Shown: positions 1 to 8,385 of the stretch, one piece after another | Position numbering within the stretch: position 1 is the stretch's first letter | How the letters are laid out: every line of letters begins with the position of its first letter | Assembly (NCBI GenBank): GCA_964605705.1 | Contig: CAZSDW010000010.1 | Coordinates: 39,005-103,004, forward strand | Origin: CAZSDW01 sp964605705 | GTDB taxonomy: Bacteria; Fidelibacterota; UBA2242 | Reading direction: 5' to 3' | DNA: 64,000 bases | The notes under the pieces: model-generated | What the model was told of the DNA's origin: nothing | The model's input: only the letters and a program-made list of their open reading frames with translations | The model's database searches: none | Made by a program: the position numbers and the translations under genes

Positions 1-1013
1 TTATCATTGACCTGCTGTTTCAGACGGCTCAATGAACCAAAAGGCTCGATGCGACCGTTGCGCAAATAAAATTGCCCTTCAGTGATATAACCGGTGTTAT
101 CGGGAACCGGATGTGTGACATCATCGCCGGGCATGGTCGTCGCCGCCAGTATTGTTACTGATCCGGCGCTGTCAAAATCCACCGCTTTTTCATAACGGGC
201 GGCTAACTGTGAATAGAGGTCGCCCGGATAACCACGATTGGAAGGCACCTGTTCCATGGTAATAGCAATCTCTTTCAGCGCATCGGCAAAGTTGGTCATG
301 TCGGTCAGCAGCACCAGTACATTTTTGCCCTTCAGCGCAAAGCGTTCCGCCACGGCGAGACAGAGATCGGGCACCATCAAACCTTCCACAATCGGGTCAG
401 AGGCGGTGTGGATAAAGAAGATCGACCGGCTCAAGGCGCCGCCCTCTTCAAGGGTATTCTTGAAATACATATACTGGTCGTACTTCAAGCCGATCCCACC
501 CAGCACGATCATGTCCACTTCCGCCTGCAGTGCAATGCGTGCCAGCAATTCGTTGTAAGGTTCGCCGGATACCGAAAAAATCGGCAGTTTCTGCGAAACC
601 ACCAGCGAATTAAAAACGTCAATCATAGGAATATTCGTCCGAATCATATTACGCGGAATAATGCGTTTTGCCGGATTCACGGAGGGTCCGGCGATCTCGA
701 TCATATTCTCGCTCAGCGATGGACCCTTATCCCGGGGAATGCCACTGCCGTTAAAAATTCGTCCGAGCATGTCATCGGAAAAAGTCACCCGCATGGGATT
801 TCCCAAAAAGCGGACTTCATCATTGGTGGCAATTCCCTGGCTGCCGGCAAAAACCTGCAGCGAGACGATATCCCTGTCCAGTTTAATAACCTGAGCGAGA
901 GATTTTCCACGTGCGGTGCTGATTTCAGCCAGTTCCTCGTAGCTGATGCCTTCCGCTTTGACCGTGATAACATTCCCGGTCACACTTAAAATCTTATTAT
1001 ATACTTTTTGCAT
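1..1013 (-). CDS. atpB: V-type ATP synthase subunit B (C-terminus beyond window)
   Basis: This is the non-catalytic regulatory B subunit of a bacterial V/A-type rotary ATPase, part of the cytoplasmic A3B3 head. The reverse strand reads MQKVYNKILSVTGNV from an ATG at 1013-1011 and stays open to the window edge, about 337 residues of an expected 430-470. Family-typical segments include FSVSGEPYNELLARIA, a region matching the degenerate P-loop area of B subunits, and TDMTNFADALKEIA with a following SNRGYPGDLYSQLAARYE. The start overlaps the end of subunit A by 17 bp, which indicates translational coupling. The C-terminal end and the expected D, I and K genes lie off the left edge. Confidence 0.95.
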   Translation of the reverse strand, partial: MQKVYNKILSVTGNVITVKAEGISYEELAEISTARGKSLAQVIKLDRDIVSLQVFAGSQGIATNDEVRFLGNPMRVTFSDDMLGRIFNGSGIPRDKGPSLSENMIEIAGPSVNPAKRIIPRNMIRTNIPMIDVFNSLVVSQKLPIFSVSGEPYNELLARIALQAEVDMIVLGGIGLKYDQYMYFKNTLEEGGALSRSIFFIHTASDPIVEGLMVPDLCLAVAERFALKGKNVLVLLTDMTNFADALKEIAITMEQVPSNRGYPGDLYSQLAARYEKAVDFDSAGSVTILAATTMPGDDVTHPVPDNTGYITEGQFYLRNGRIEPFGSLSRLKQQVND

Positions 1014-2739
1014 TGTCTGAGTTTTCCTCAATCAATTTGCTTATGTTTGCTTCCTGCTGCTTGAATTCGCTATCCTTCATATCGATATAATTCCAGTCGA
1101 TAAACAACTGGCGCAGTTTATTAAAGAAACTCCGGGCAGTATCTTTATCCTCGAGATTGAACTTCCGCATCAGCACATCGTACACAAAATTGAATACATA
1201 GGTCTGACGTTCCGGCGACGAGGCGCCATCGACGGAATCAAAGGAGTTCTGCTGAAGGTAAACATTATCGAGAAATTCGGATTTCAGGTAAATGATAAAA
1301 TCATCGATGGACGTGCCTTCTTCACCCACAACCAGCATCATCTGGTGCACATCATTACCCTTGCGGAGTATTTCCCGGGCAAATTCTATCGGTTTGCTGT
1401 CGATAAAACTACTGTATTTTGACCAGCTGTCCAGCGGGTGAATCGCCGGGTAACGCCGGGCATTGGAACGCTCACGGGAAAGTCCGTGAAAGGCACCGAC
1501 CACTTTCAGCGTCGATTGGGTAACCGGTTCTTCAAAGTTTCCGCCGGCAGGGCTGACCGTTCCACCGATTGTCAAACTGCCGTAACTGCCGTCATCGAAT
1601 TCCACCAATCCAGCCCGTTCATAAAACTGAGCAATCCGGGATTCGAGATAGGCAGGAAAGGCTTCTTCGCCGGGAATCTCTTCCAGGCGACCGGACAGTT
1701 CACGCATCGCCTGCGCCCAGCGGGAAGTGGAATCAGCCAGCAGTAAGACATTCAAGCCCATCTGCCGATAATATTCTCCCAGCGTTGCCGCCGTATATAC
1801 CGAGGCTTCCCGCGCCGCCACCGGCATGGAACTGGTATTACAAATAATGATCGTCCGTTCCATCAGGGATTTTCCTGTCCGCGGATCGGTAATCTCCGGA
1901 AACTCGCGCAGTGTCTCAACCACTTCACCCGCCCGCTCTCCACAGGCAGCAATAATGACAATATCGGCTTCCGCAAAACGGCTGGTGACCTGCTGGAGCA
2001 CGGTCTTGCCGGCACCAAACGGTCCGGGAATACAGTAAGTGCCACCCTTTGCCACCGGGAAAAAGGTGTCGATAATGCGGGTCTGGGTCATCAGTGGTTC
2101 TTTGGGAACCAGCTTTTCACGAAAATATTCAATCGGAATTTTTACCGGCCATTCGAAATACATCTTCAGATCGTGTTGGTCACCTTTGCTGTTCTCGATC
2201 GTAGCGATCGTATCGGAGATTTTGTACTTGCCTTTTTCCACGATTTCGCTGACTTTGAAATCGCCCTGGAGATTAAAGGGTACGAAAATCATATGCTTGA
2301 AAATTCCCTCCGGAACCGTGCCCAGGACACTGACTCCCGTAACTGTGTCCCCCTTTTTAGCAACCGGCGTAAATTCCCAATCTTTTTTAAAGTCGAGCGC
2401 ATCCAGAATGACACCGCGCTTCAGGAAGAATCCGTGCCGCGCCGCCAATTCATTCAACGGGTTCTGCAAGCCGTCGTAAACCATGCCCAGGATTCCGGGG
2501 CCCAATTGCACAGAAAGCATCTCGCCGCTGAACTCGACCTCATCACCAACTTTCAAGCCCTTGGTAATTTCGAAAACCTGCATAAAGGCGGTATTTCCCT
2601 GAATCTTGATGACCTCCGATTTCAGCCGGTCTTCACCGGTAATTGCGTAGCCCACCTCGTTCTGTATGATGTTGCCTTCAAATTCAACGGAAATCATATT
2701 TCCATTGATACCTACAATCGTACCTTTACTTTTGTTCAT
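997..2739 (-). CDS. atpA: V-type ATP synthase subunit A (catalytic)
   Basis: Catalytic A subunit of the V/A-type ATPase, 580 residues, a normal length for the family. The N-terminal barrel (MNKSKGTIVGINGNMISVEF) is followed by the A-specific insertion. The Walker A motif is GPFGAGKTVLQQ and the Walker B region is LNVLLLADSTSRWAQAMRE. The frame is open further upstream, to an ATG at 2787, but the ATG at 2739 matches the family N-terminus and still overlaps the upstream DUF2764 gene by 14 bp. The operon order E, DUF2764, A, B is the one seen in bacterial V-ATPase clusters of spirochaetes, chlamydiae and Bacteroidota. It could hydrolyse or make ATP depending on the coupling ion and direction, which this sequence does not settle. 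Confidence 0.96.
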   Translation of the reverse strand: MNKSKGTIVGINGNMISVEFEGNIIQNEVGYAITGEDRLKSEVIKIQGNTAFMQVFEITKGLKVGDEVEFSGEMLSVQLGPGILGMVYDGLQNPLNELAARHGFFLKRGVILDALDFKKDWEFTPVAKKGDTVTGVSVLGTVPEGIFKHMIFVPFNLQGDFKVSEIVEKGKYKISDTIATIENSKGDQHDLKMYFEWPVKIPIEYFREKLVPKEPLMTQTRIIDTFFPVAKGGTYCIPGPFGAGKTVLQQVTSRFAEADIVIIAACGERAGEVVETLREFPEITDPRTGKSLMERTIIICNTSSMPVAAREASVYTAATLGEYYRQMGLNVLLLADSTSRWAQAMRELSGRLEEIPGEEAFPAYLESRIAQFYERAGLVEFDDGSYGSLTIGGTVSPAGGNFEEPVTQSTLKVVGAFHGLSRERSNARRYPAIHPLDSWSKYSSFIDSKPIEFAREILRKGNDVHQMMLVVGEEGTSIDDFIIYLKSEFLDNVYLQQNSFDSVDGASSPERQTYVFNFVYDVLMRKFNLEDKDTARSFFNKLRQLFIDWNYIDMKDSEFKQQEANISKLIEENSDNAKSI

Positions 2740-3232
2740 AAGCCAATTCTGTATATGTTTTAAATTTTTCCTTACCGACTTCTGCATCGAACTTTTTCAA
2801 CCGGTCCAGAATCTGAAGTCTCAGATAGTAGAGACATAAAAATTCGATATCGGCATAATGTCCGAACGCCAGTTCTTCAATCAGCTGCCAGCGCAGTCGC
2901 AGCAGCTTCTTCTCGACCTCCAGCGGATTCCCTTCCTTTAAAACAGAAAGGGGAAAGAGGCTGGGTTTATACTCCTGCCGTTTATTCCGGGCAATGCGGT
3001 ACTGCTGCAGTTCACTGCGCAGCGCATGTTCATAAATTTTATATTCCCGCATGACCGGAGGATCGATCATTTCAGCCTGGGATTTATTAAGCGATGCTGC
3101 GCTGAGAATTTGCAGATCGGCATCACTCAACCATTTCCGCCCTTCTCTCAGGAATTCCTCAGTGGAAAACGAGGTCTCCTTGTCGAAGAACAGCAGAGGC
3201 AGTTGCGCCGCGAAGTAAACGTATTTTTCCAT
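2726..3232 (-). CDS. DUF2764 family V-ATPase operon protein
   Basis: A 168-residue protein starting MEKYVYFAAQLPLLFF. Its N-terminal hydrophobic-aromatic stretch, helical body and place between subunits E and A match the DUF2764 family, which is found almost only in bacterial V-ATPase operons. It takes the position that subunit C or F holds in other V/A-ATPase operons, so a central-stalk or assembly role is a reasonable inference, but no function is shown here. It begins one base inside the stop codon of subunit E (TGATG) and its end overlaps subunit A by 14 bp, so the set is tightly coupled. Confidence 0.8.
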   Translation of the reverse strand: MEKYVYFAAQLPLLFFDKETSFSTEEFLREGRKWLSDADLQILSAASLNKSQAEMIDPPVMREYKIYEHALRSELQQYRIARNKRQEYKPSLFPLSVLKEGNPLEVEKKLLRLRWQLIEELAFGHYADIEFLCLYYLRLQILDRLKKFDAEVGKEKFKTYTELAYEQK

Positions 3233-3828
3233 CAGGCTTTATCTAATATCTCTCTAATACCGGGATTGAGGAATTCGCCCAGGAACTCGGCTATGCTTTC
3301 ATCGGTGAAATCATAATAGACATCGTTGCCTTTCAGTCCCACCCGGAATCCTTTGGAGATACCTTTGTCCACCTTTATCGTCACGGTATCTTTCAACTGA
3401 GCGCGGCTTTCGGCTATCACCAGTTCTTGCAGTCGCTTTAAATCCTTTTCGGAAACCAGCAGCTCCAGCGCCTTGTCGTCGCCCCAGTTCGCCACCATTT
3501 TCAGGACCAGTTCCTGTATAAACTCCGGGGACATGCTGGCGCCGATTTTCTGTTTGAAAGCCGCATCAAAGAGCTTCAACAGTTTTTCTTTGGTGACCAG
3601 AACAGTATCGCGGGCAGCCTGTTTCAATGCTGCTTCAGCATTGGATTTCAGTTTCTCGGCTTCTTTTCCGGCGTCGGCGATGATTTGCGCGGCGTCGGCA
3701 CTGGCTTTTTTCATGATACTGTCCGCCTCTTTCCGGGCGTTCTTTAAGATTTCATCGGCGGATTTCCTGGCTGCTTCAACACCGTCGGACTTTATCTTTT
3801 TAATTAAATGCTCGAGTTTTGACTCCAT
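3232..3828 (-). CDS. atpE: V-type ATP synthase subunit E (peripheral stalk)
   Basis: A 198-residue peripheral stalk subunit. The first ~110 residues form a long charged, alanine-rich helix (for example AARKSADEILKNARKEADS) suited to a coiled coil. The C-terminal part contains the globular segment ending in a conserved pattern of the type GFRVGLKGNDVYYDFTDESI. A good Shine-Dalgarno (AGGAG, 8-9 nt upstream) marks the ATG at 3828 and suggests that this is the first gene of the operon. Its promoter should lie just upstream, at about 3829-3900. Confidence 0.9.
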   Translation of the reverse strand: MESKLEHLIKKIKSDGVEAARKSADEILKNARKEADSIMKKASADAAQIIADAGKEAEKLKSNAEAALKQAARDTVLVTKEKLLKLFDAAFKQKIGASMSPEFIQELVLKMVANWGDDKALELLVSEKDLKRLQELVIAESRAQLKDTVTIKVDKGISKGFRVGLKGNDVYYDFTDESIAEFLGEFLNPGIREILDKA

Positions 3829-4138
3829 GCAAACTCTCCTTTATCAAAATGTCAGTCTAAACATAATATGTCTCTATAGCCCCCACGGCTAATGTCATTG
3901 ATGAAATTTACTGCTCTGTAATATGCCTTCCGGATTAAAGCCGACCGGAAATATATTCTACCATATCGGCAGGACGTTGCTTTACGATTTGAGTTCTGAA
4001 TTATTTTCAATATCACGTCCAATTCTTAAAAAGCGGTTAAAATTACACTCTTTGCTCAGGATTGTCAAGGTTGTTCATTTAACACTTAGCGATGTTCGGC
4101 GCTAGTGGTAATACACCAAATCGGTTCTAAAATAATTC

Positions 4139-4288
4139 GCTTAAGCCAGTCGATGAGTTCCATATTAATATCATTATCGGCAGTTCCAAGTATATCTATA
4201 ACTAGCAATGGCAGAATTTGGATTAGACAAATATTTTTCTTGTCTCAACTTGCGGAATTATGAAGCAAATCATTTAAACTGGCTAAGC
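4139..4288. repeat. Degenerate inverted-repeat element in the gap before AbiE
   Basis: The 3829-4468 gap holds no convincing gene. Within it, GCTTAAGCCAGT at 4139-4150 is mirrored by ACTGGCTAAGC at 4278-4288 (one base deleted). The similarity extends weakly outward for about 20 bp on each side, as in worn terminal inverted repeats. The ~130 bp between them encode nothing recognisable. It may be a small non-autonomous element or the edge of the AT-rich AbiE patch. The rest of the gap shows only low-complexity AT-rich sequence. Confidence 0.35.
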
Positions 4289-4354
4289 ATATAGATTTGA
4301 AACGATGTTAATTTTTGCCCATCTTCCCCGATTTGTTATTGTTTATATCACCAC

Positions 4355-4373
4355 TGTCAGGTTAGACCTGACA
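4355..4373. promoter_or_regulatory. Palindromic operator for the AbiE operon
   Basis: The sequence is a perfect 8-3-8 palindrome, TGTCAGGT-TAG-ACCTGACA. A second copy of the half-site TGTCAGGT lies at 4442-4449, just before the AbiEi start. AbiEi antitoxins are known to autorepress by binding inverted repeats upstream of their operon, and two sites near the promoter is the published arrangement for the Streptococcus AbiE system. Assigning these sites to AbiEi is an inference from position and symmetry. Confidence 0.65.
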
Positions 4374-4433
4374 ATTATACTACAAAAGATAATATTCTTC
4401 TTGTTTTTCAGAATAAAACAAATTATAATTCGT

Positions 4434-4460
4434 ATTATTGCTGTCAGGTTTAAACAGACC
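4434..4460 (+). promoter_or_regulatory. Putative AbiE promoter -10 box and second operator
   Basis: A TATAAT box at 4434-4439 is followed at once by TGTCAGGTTTAAACAGACC (4442-4460), an imperfect second copy of the upstream operator that contains the perfect 8-bp palindrome GTTTAAAC. A regulator bound here would cover the expected transcription start. No well-spaced -35 box is obvious. Confidence 0.4.
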
Positions 4461-4468
4461 TTATCACT

Positions 4469-5290
4469 ATGAAGCATAAATATATATCAAAACAATCCAA
4501 TGAACTTCTGTCATACTTTAATGATCAGAAGATGGATTGTTTTAACTATGCCGAAGCTATCAAGGCTTTACCTCAATCAAGTAAAAGTGCCCTAAAAGAA
4601 TTGCTCAGTGACATGACCAGAAGAGGACTTCTGATGCGATTGAAAAAAGGATTATATTTCATCATTCCTTACGAACAAGACGCAGAATCCTTTATGCCTG
4701 ATTGGCATCTGATAACTGAAAAATTAGTAGGGAATGCCAATCACTACATTGCTTACTACTCAGCCTTACAGGTTCACAACCTGATTACTCAGCCATCATT
4801 AAAAGAACAGATTGTAGTGCCAAAGCAAATTAGACCTTCGGTAATTAGGATTAAGGATGTTCAATTTCAGTTTATTTACCATAATGAAAAACACTTTTTT
4901 GGTGCAAAAAAAACGTGGATAGATAGTTTTCATAAAGTTATTTGCTCTGACCTTGAAAAAACAATCATTGATTGTTTATTCAGACCTGATTATGCTGGCG
5001 GAATTGTTGAAATAGCACGAGCTATCTATCTTTCAAGAGATAAAATCCATTACGATAGACTTTTGGACTATACCTATAAATTCAATTCACAAGCTGTTAT
5101 AAAACGGCTTGGATTTCTTTTAGAATTGTTACGAATTGATACTAACATTATTGATGAACTTCAAAAAGTTAAAACCAAGTCATATGTGGCGTTGGATACG
5201 GAACTTCCAAAAGCAGGAAAAATGATAAATCGTTGGAGCATTCGGCAAAACTTAGAAACCAAAACCATAAAATCTGCGTTTTATACATGA
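4469..5290 (+). CDS. abiEi: AbiEi-type antitoxin / transcriptional regulator
   Basis: A 273-residue type IV toxin-antitoxin antitoxin. The first ~75 residues form a winged-helix domain (wing-like segment RGLLMRLKKGLYFIIP). The middle has the AbiEi pattern around YIAYYSALQVHNL and SDLEKTIIDCLFRPDYAGG. In this family the antitoxin does not bind the toxin. It counters the toxin's effect and represses the operon. The stop overlaps the start of the toxin gene (ATGA). Codon use is AT-rich compared with the flanking genes, which suggests acquisition by transfer. The palindromic sites just upstream fit autoregulation. Confidence 0.85.
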   Translation: MKHKYISKQSNELLSYFNDQKMDCFNYAEAIKALPQSSKSALKELLSDMTRRGLLMRLKKGLYFIIPYEQDAESFMPDWHLITEKLVGNANHYIAYYSALQVHNLITQPSLKEQIVVPKQIRPSVIRIKDVQFQFIYHNEKHFFGAKKTWIDSFHKVICSDLEKTIIDCLFRPDYAGGIVEIARAIYLSRDKIHYDRLLDYTYKFNSQAVIKRLGFLLELLRIDTNIIDELQKVKTKSYVALDTELPKAGKMINRWSIRQNLETKTIKSAFYT

Positions 5291-5892
5291 TCAAACCAGG
5301 TGAGATACAGCAAAAAGCCCGTGGTGCTGGTGTTCGCGACCAGCAGATAGAAAAGGACTATGTAATTTGCTGGATTTTACAGGGAATTGCACAACATGAA
5401 CAACTTTTTAAAATCATGGTATTCAAGGGTGGAACTGTTTTAAAGAAAGTGTATTTCGAAGACTATCGCTTTTCGGAAGACCTTGATTTCACTTTAATGG
5501 AAGATGAAATCCCCGACGAGCAGATTTTTCACTGTTTTGAAGAAGTTTTTGAATACATCAGAGAAGAGGCAAATATCCCGCTAGAAATAATAGACGACAA
5601 TGAACATGAGGATGGTGGGATAAATTTCTATATAAGCTATGTTGGTCCATTAGGCGGTACCGGAGCCAATAAGCGGGTCAAAGTTGACATTTCAAGAAAC
5701 GAGCAGCTTGAATTTAAAGTTGCCCTCCAATCTATTCTATTATCTTACTCTGATCAGAAGGAACACCAACTGCTATGTCATTCATTAGAAGAAATTTTAG
5801 TTGAAAAAATGCGTTCGGTTATGCAGCGCATGCAGGCTCGTGACTTCTACGATAATCTGGTATTTACTGGAAGTGCAATGTGTTCCCATTGA
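5287..5892 (+). CDS. abiEii: AbiEii nucleotidyltransferase toxin, truncated by frameshift
   Basis: Start MIKPGEIQQKARGAGV at 5287, overlapping the antitoxin stop by 4 bp. The nucleotidyltransferase core is present: FKGGTVLKKVYF and the catalytic strand FSEDLDFTLME, then HSLEEILVEKMRSVMQR with the conserved lysine. Reading is normal up to ARDFYD, where family members continue IWYLLE. Here an extra A (GATAATCTGG, expected GATATCTGG, at 5851-5860) shifts the frame and translation ends after about 200 residues. The C-terminal third is in the next frame (5855-6100). The product is therefore probably an inactive toxin, unless the extra base is an assembly error. Confidence 0.8.
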   Translation: MIKPGEIQQKARGAGVRDQQIEKDYVICWILQGIAQHEQLFKIMVFKGGTVLKKVYFEDYRFSEDLDFTLMEDEIPDEQIFHCFEEVFEYIREEANIPLEIIDDNEHEDGGINFYISYVGPLGGTGANKRVKVDISRNEQLEFKVALQSILLSYSDQKEHQLLCHSLEEILVEKMRSVMQRMQARDFYDNLVFTGSAMCSH

Positions 5893-6100
5893 TTTTTATG
5901 TGCGTGAATTCAATAATAAATGTATGAGCAAAGGATTGAATGCTTCGGATTTTCTTCAAAAATTAGAACAACGATTGCCACAATATGAAGGACGGTGGCA
6001 TAGGTCACTGAGCGAACAAATTCAGAATTTACCAGACTTTAATCGAGTAGAAAGAGAAACCATGAGACATTTACGGAAATTGATATTTGAACGTTCATAG
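5855..6100 (+). pseudogene. Out-of-frame C-terminal part of AbiEii
   Basis: From 5855 this frame reads IWYLLEVQCVPIDFYVREF and continues to a stop at 6100. It restores the AbiEii C-terminal domain exactly where the upstream frame departs from the family pattern. Joining the two frames by dropping one A at 5854-5855 gives a protein of about 270 residues, a normal AbiEii length. A start is not evident for this segment on its own. Confidence 0.7.
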
Positions 6101-6194
6101 TTAAAAGGAAGACCTCCTCATAAATAGTCAAACTAGCCTAGCCAGGGCAATCGGATAAAATCCACATGAAAATAAACAGTACCAGGAATTTCGG

Positions 6195-7433
6195 ATGAAA
6201 GAACATCGCGTAGTAATTACGGGACTGGGCGCTGTATCTCCCGTCGGTATAGGCGTCAAGAATTTCTGGGAAGGATTGACGACCGGGCGAAATGGGATCG
6301 GGAAAGTCACCTGTTTCGATGTAACGGATTTTCGGTCGAAACTTGCTGCAGAGGTAAAAGATTTTCAGGCTGAAGAATGGATTGACAAAAAATCGGCAAG
6401 TCGCATGGATCGATTCACACAGTTTGCCATTGCGGCATCCGCGATGGCAATTGAAGATGCGGGATTGGAACCAGGCACATTTGATAAAAACCGGGCAGGT
6501 GTTATCATCGGTTCGGGTATCGGGGGCATAGAGACAATTGAAGATGTCTTTACAACGCTAAGAGAAAAAGGTCCCAAAAGTATAAATCCCTTTACAGTAT
6601 CCAAGCTGCTGATTAATATGGCAGCCTGTACGGTCTCTATAAAATACGGCTTGAAAGGTCCTCTTTCGGCGCCCTCGGTAGCCTGTTCAACGGGATCAAA
6701 TGCCATCGGTGATGCTTTTCGGATTCTGCAGCGGGGTGATGCCGACATCATGTTTGCCGGTGGCGCTGAAGCCAGTATAAACCCATTGCCCTATGGCGCT
6801 TTTTGCGCCACGCGATCAATGACGCCAAATGATAATCCCGCCAATGCCTGCCGACCTTTCGATAAAAATCGCGACGGTTTTGTCATGGGAGAAGGCGCCG
6901 GAATTGTTATTCTGGAAAATCTGAAGCATGCCCTGAAGCGCGATGCAAAAATTTATGCTGAAATCACCGGATACGGCAATACCGCCGATGCCTATCACTA
7001 TACCGCGCCGGAACCTGAAAGCGATGGCATGATCCGGGTGATGCAGGCGGCGCTGCAGGACGCCGGTATGGATGCTGAAGAAATCGGCTACATCAATGCC
7101 CACGGCACTTCAACCGTTCTGAATGATAAATGCGAATCTGCTGCGATCCAAAAAGTTTTTGGCAAACACGCCAAGACCCTGAAGGTAAGCTCCATAAAAT
7201 CAATGATCGGTCATCTGCTTGCAGCCGCCGGTGCTGTGGAATTCGTGGCAACGGTGATGAGTCTGTTCAGCGATACAATCCCACCCACCATCAATTACAA
7301 GGAATGCGATCCCGACTGTCCGCTCGACTATGTAACCAAGGGTGCGGAATCCATCGATTTCAATGCAGCAATGAGTAATTCATTCGGATTCGGCGGTGGT
7401 AATGCTTGTTTGGTAGTAAAAAGATATCAATAA
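6195..7433 (+). CDS. fabF: 3-oxoacyl-[acyl-carrier-protein] synthase II
   Basis: A 412-residue condensing enzyme of fatty acid elongation that joins malonyl-ACP to acyl-ACP. The catalytic triad is complete: Cys164 in PSVACSTGSNAIGDAF, His303 in INAHGTSTVLND and His340 in SSIKSMIGHLLAAAGAVEF. The C-terminal glycine-rich loop is SNSFGFGGGNACLVV. Length and start are standard for FabF. It stands alone here, without acpP, fabG or fabD beside it, just downstream of the AbiE patch. Chain-length preference cannot be read from the sequence. Confidence 0.96.
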   Translation: MKEHRVVITGLGAVSPVGIGVKNFWEGLTTGRNGIGKVTCFDVTDFRSKLAAEVKDFQAEEWIDKKSASRMDRFTQFAIAASAMAIEDAGLEPGTFDKNRAGVIIGSGIGGIETIEDVFTTLREKGPKSINPFTVSKLLINMAACTVSIKYGLKGPLSAPSVACSTGSNAIGDAFRILQRGDADIMFAGGAEASINPLPYGAFCATRSMTPNDNPANACRPFDKNRDGFVMGEGAGIVILENLKHALKRDAKIYAEITGYGNTADAYHYTAPEPESDGMIRVMQAALQDAGMDAEEIGYINAHGTSTVLNDKCESAAIQKVFGKHAKTLKVSSIKSMIGHLLAAAGAVEFVATVMSLFSDTIPPTINYKECDPDCPLDYVTKGAESIDFNAAMSNSFGFGGGNACLVVKRYQ

Positions 7434-7563
7434 TATTTCATCTCGTATCTTCGTTCTGCGTTGAGTCGAGTGCCACTTCTGGGCATTGCCATCTGCATTC
7501 TTGATATGTGCCCTACAAAAATCGCGCATCGCCTTTATAAATGATTATTGAAGCCCCGGCATT

Positions 7564-7718
7564 GACAAATCATCTATAGAAAATGACCTGTCGCGCTTAA
7601 GCAGTAACTCATCGCAATAAAAAATGGTTCGTCGCGATCATTCGGTCGTCCATCGCACCAATGGAGTGATATATCGCAGGAAAAAATCACCTATCGCAGT
7701 TATGCAGTGATATATCGC
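7564..7718. repeat. Helically phased TCGC motif array (20-21 bp period)
   Basis: In the 7434-7779 gap, TCGC occurs at 7591, 7612, 7632, 7653, 7674, 7694 and 7715, with spacings of 21, 20, 21, 21, 20 and 21 bp. A decayed copy (TCAT) sits at 7570. The units share a loose consensus around GATATATCGCAG, with 21-bp units tending to end GCAGT or GGAGT and 20-bp units ending AAAAAAT. Mixed 20/21 spacing rules out a simple 7-codon protein repeat. The spacing equals two turns of B-DNA, so all motifs face the same side of the helix. Function unknown. Confidence 0.7.
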
Positions 7719-7779
7719 CGGGCTGGAACAAATCTGTTGATTTTTTTATATATCAACCTGTATATTAAAACAGATATGG

Positions 7780-8385
7780 TTGATATACCATTCCGGAGGC
7801 TTGCTCAATACAATTCTGTGGGGCAATTCGCCCGATGAAGTCTATTTTCATAGTGCAGGATATGATAAGAGTTGTGTGACATTTTCATACACCGATGTCA
7901 TGGATAGTACGGATAGAATCATTACCAATAATAATGGCGATGTTTACTGGCATGAAGGTAACTTTAATGCAAATCCTCTTTTCTGCAATCCGGATAGTGG
8001 TAGTTTCACCATTGCTGAAAATTCTCCCTGTATTGGAGCCGGAAAGAGTGGTGAAAATATTGGCGCATTATGTGTCGGGTGCGATGCCTCGCAAATAGAA
8101 AACAAGCAGATTACTCTACCTGACCAATTTATACTCTATCCCGCCTATCCCAACCCATTCAATCCCATCACAACTATCTCATTCTATTTGCCGTATCAGG
8201 AAGTGATAAAATTATGGATCTACAATATTGACGGTCAGCTGGTTGAAACCCTTGTGAATCAACAAACCGAGTCGGGATATCATTCTGTTAAATGGAATGG
8301 AAATAAGTATAGTTCAGGTGTCTATTTTTTAAAAATGGTCGCTGGTGGATTTTCATCAGCTGTTAAATGTCTATTATTGAAATAA
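7780..8385 (+). pseudogene. 5'-truncated T9SS cargo protein (beta-helix remnant plus sorting domain)
   Basis: The frame opens at a TTG at 7780 and directly enters the middle of a parallel beta-helix-like repeat (GGLLNTILWGNSPDEVYF, later NSPCIGAGKSGENIGA) of the kind found in choice-of-anchor Q proteins. From about residue 120 follows a type IX sorting domain: YPAYPNPFNPITTISF, a middle segment with GQLVETLVN, then SSGVYFLKMVAG and a final basic end, KCLLLK. There is no signal peptide, no ribosome binding site and no upstream coding sequence, so the 5' part appears to have been lost. It may be untranslated or not exported. Confidence 0.65.

Noticed and set aside
3923..4105. 60-codon plus-strand ORF in the gap before AbiE
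   Set aside because: No ribosome binding site, no family resemblance and composition like the surrounding non-coding sequence.
4469..6100. Functional AbiE abortive-infection system
   Set aside because: The toxin gene is frameshifted before its C-terminal domain, so a working system cannot be claimed from this sequence.
7564..7718. CRISPR-like array
   Set aside because: The units are only 20-21 bp, the constant part is four bases, and there are no distinct spacers or cas genes.
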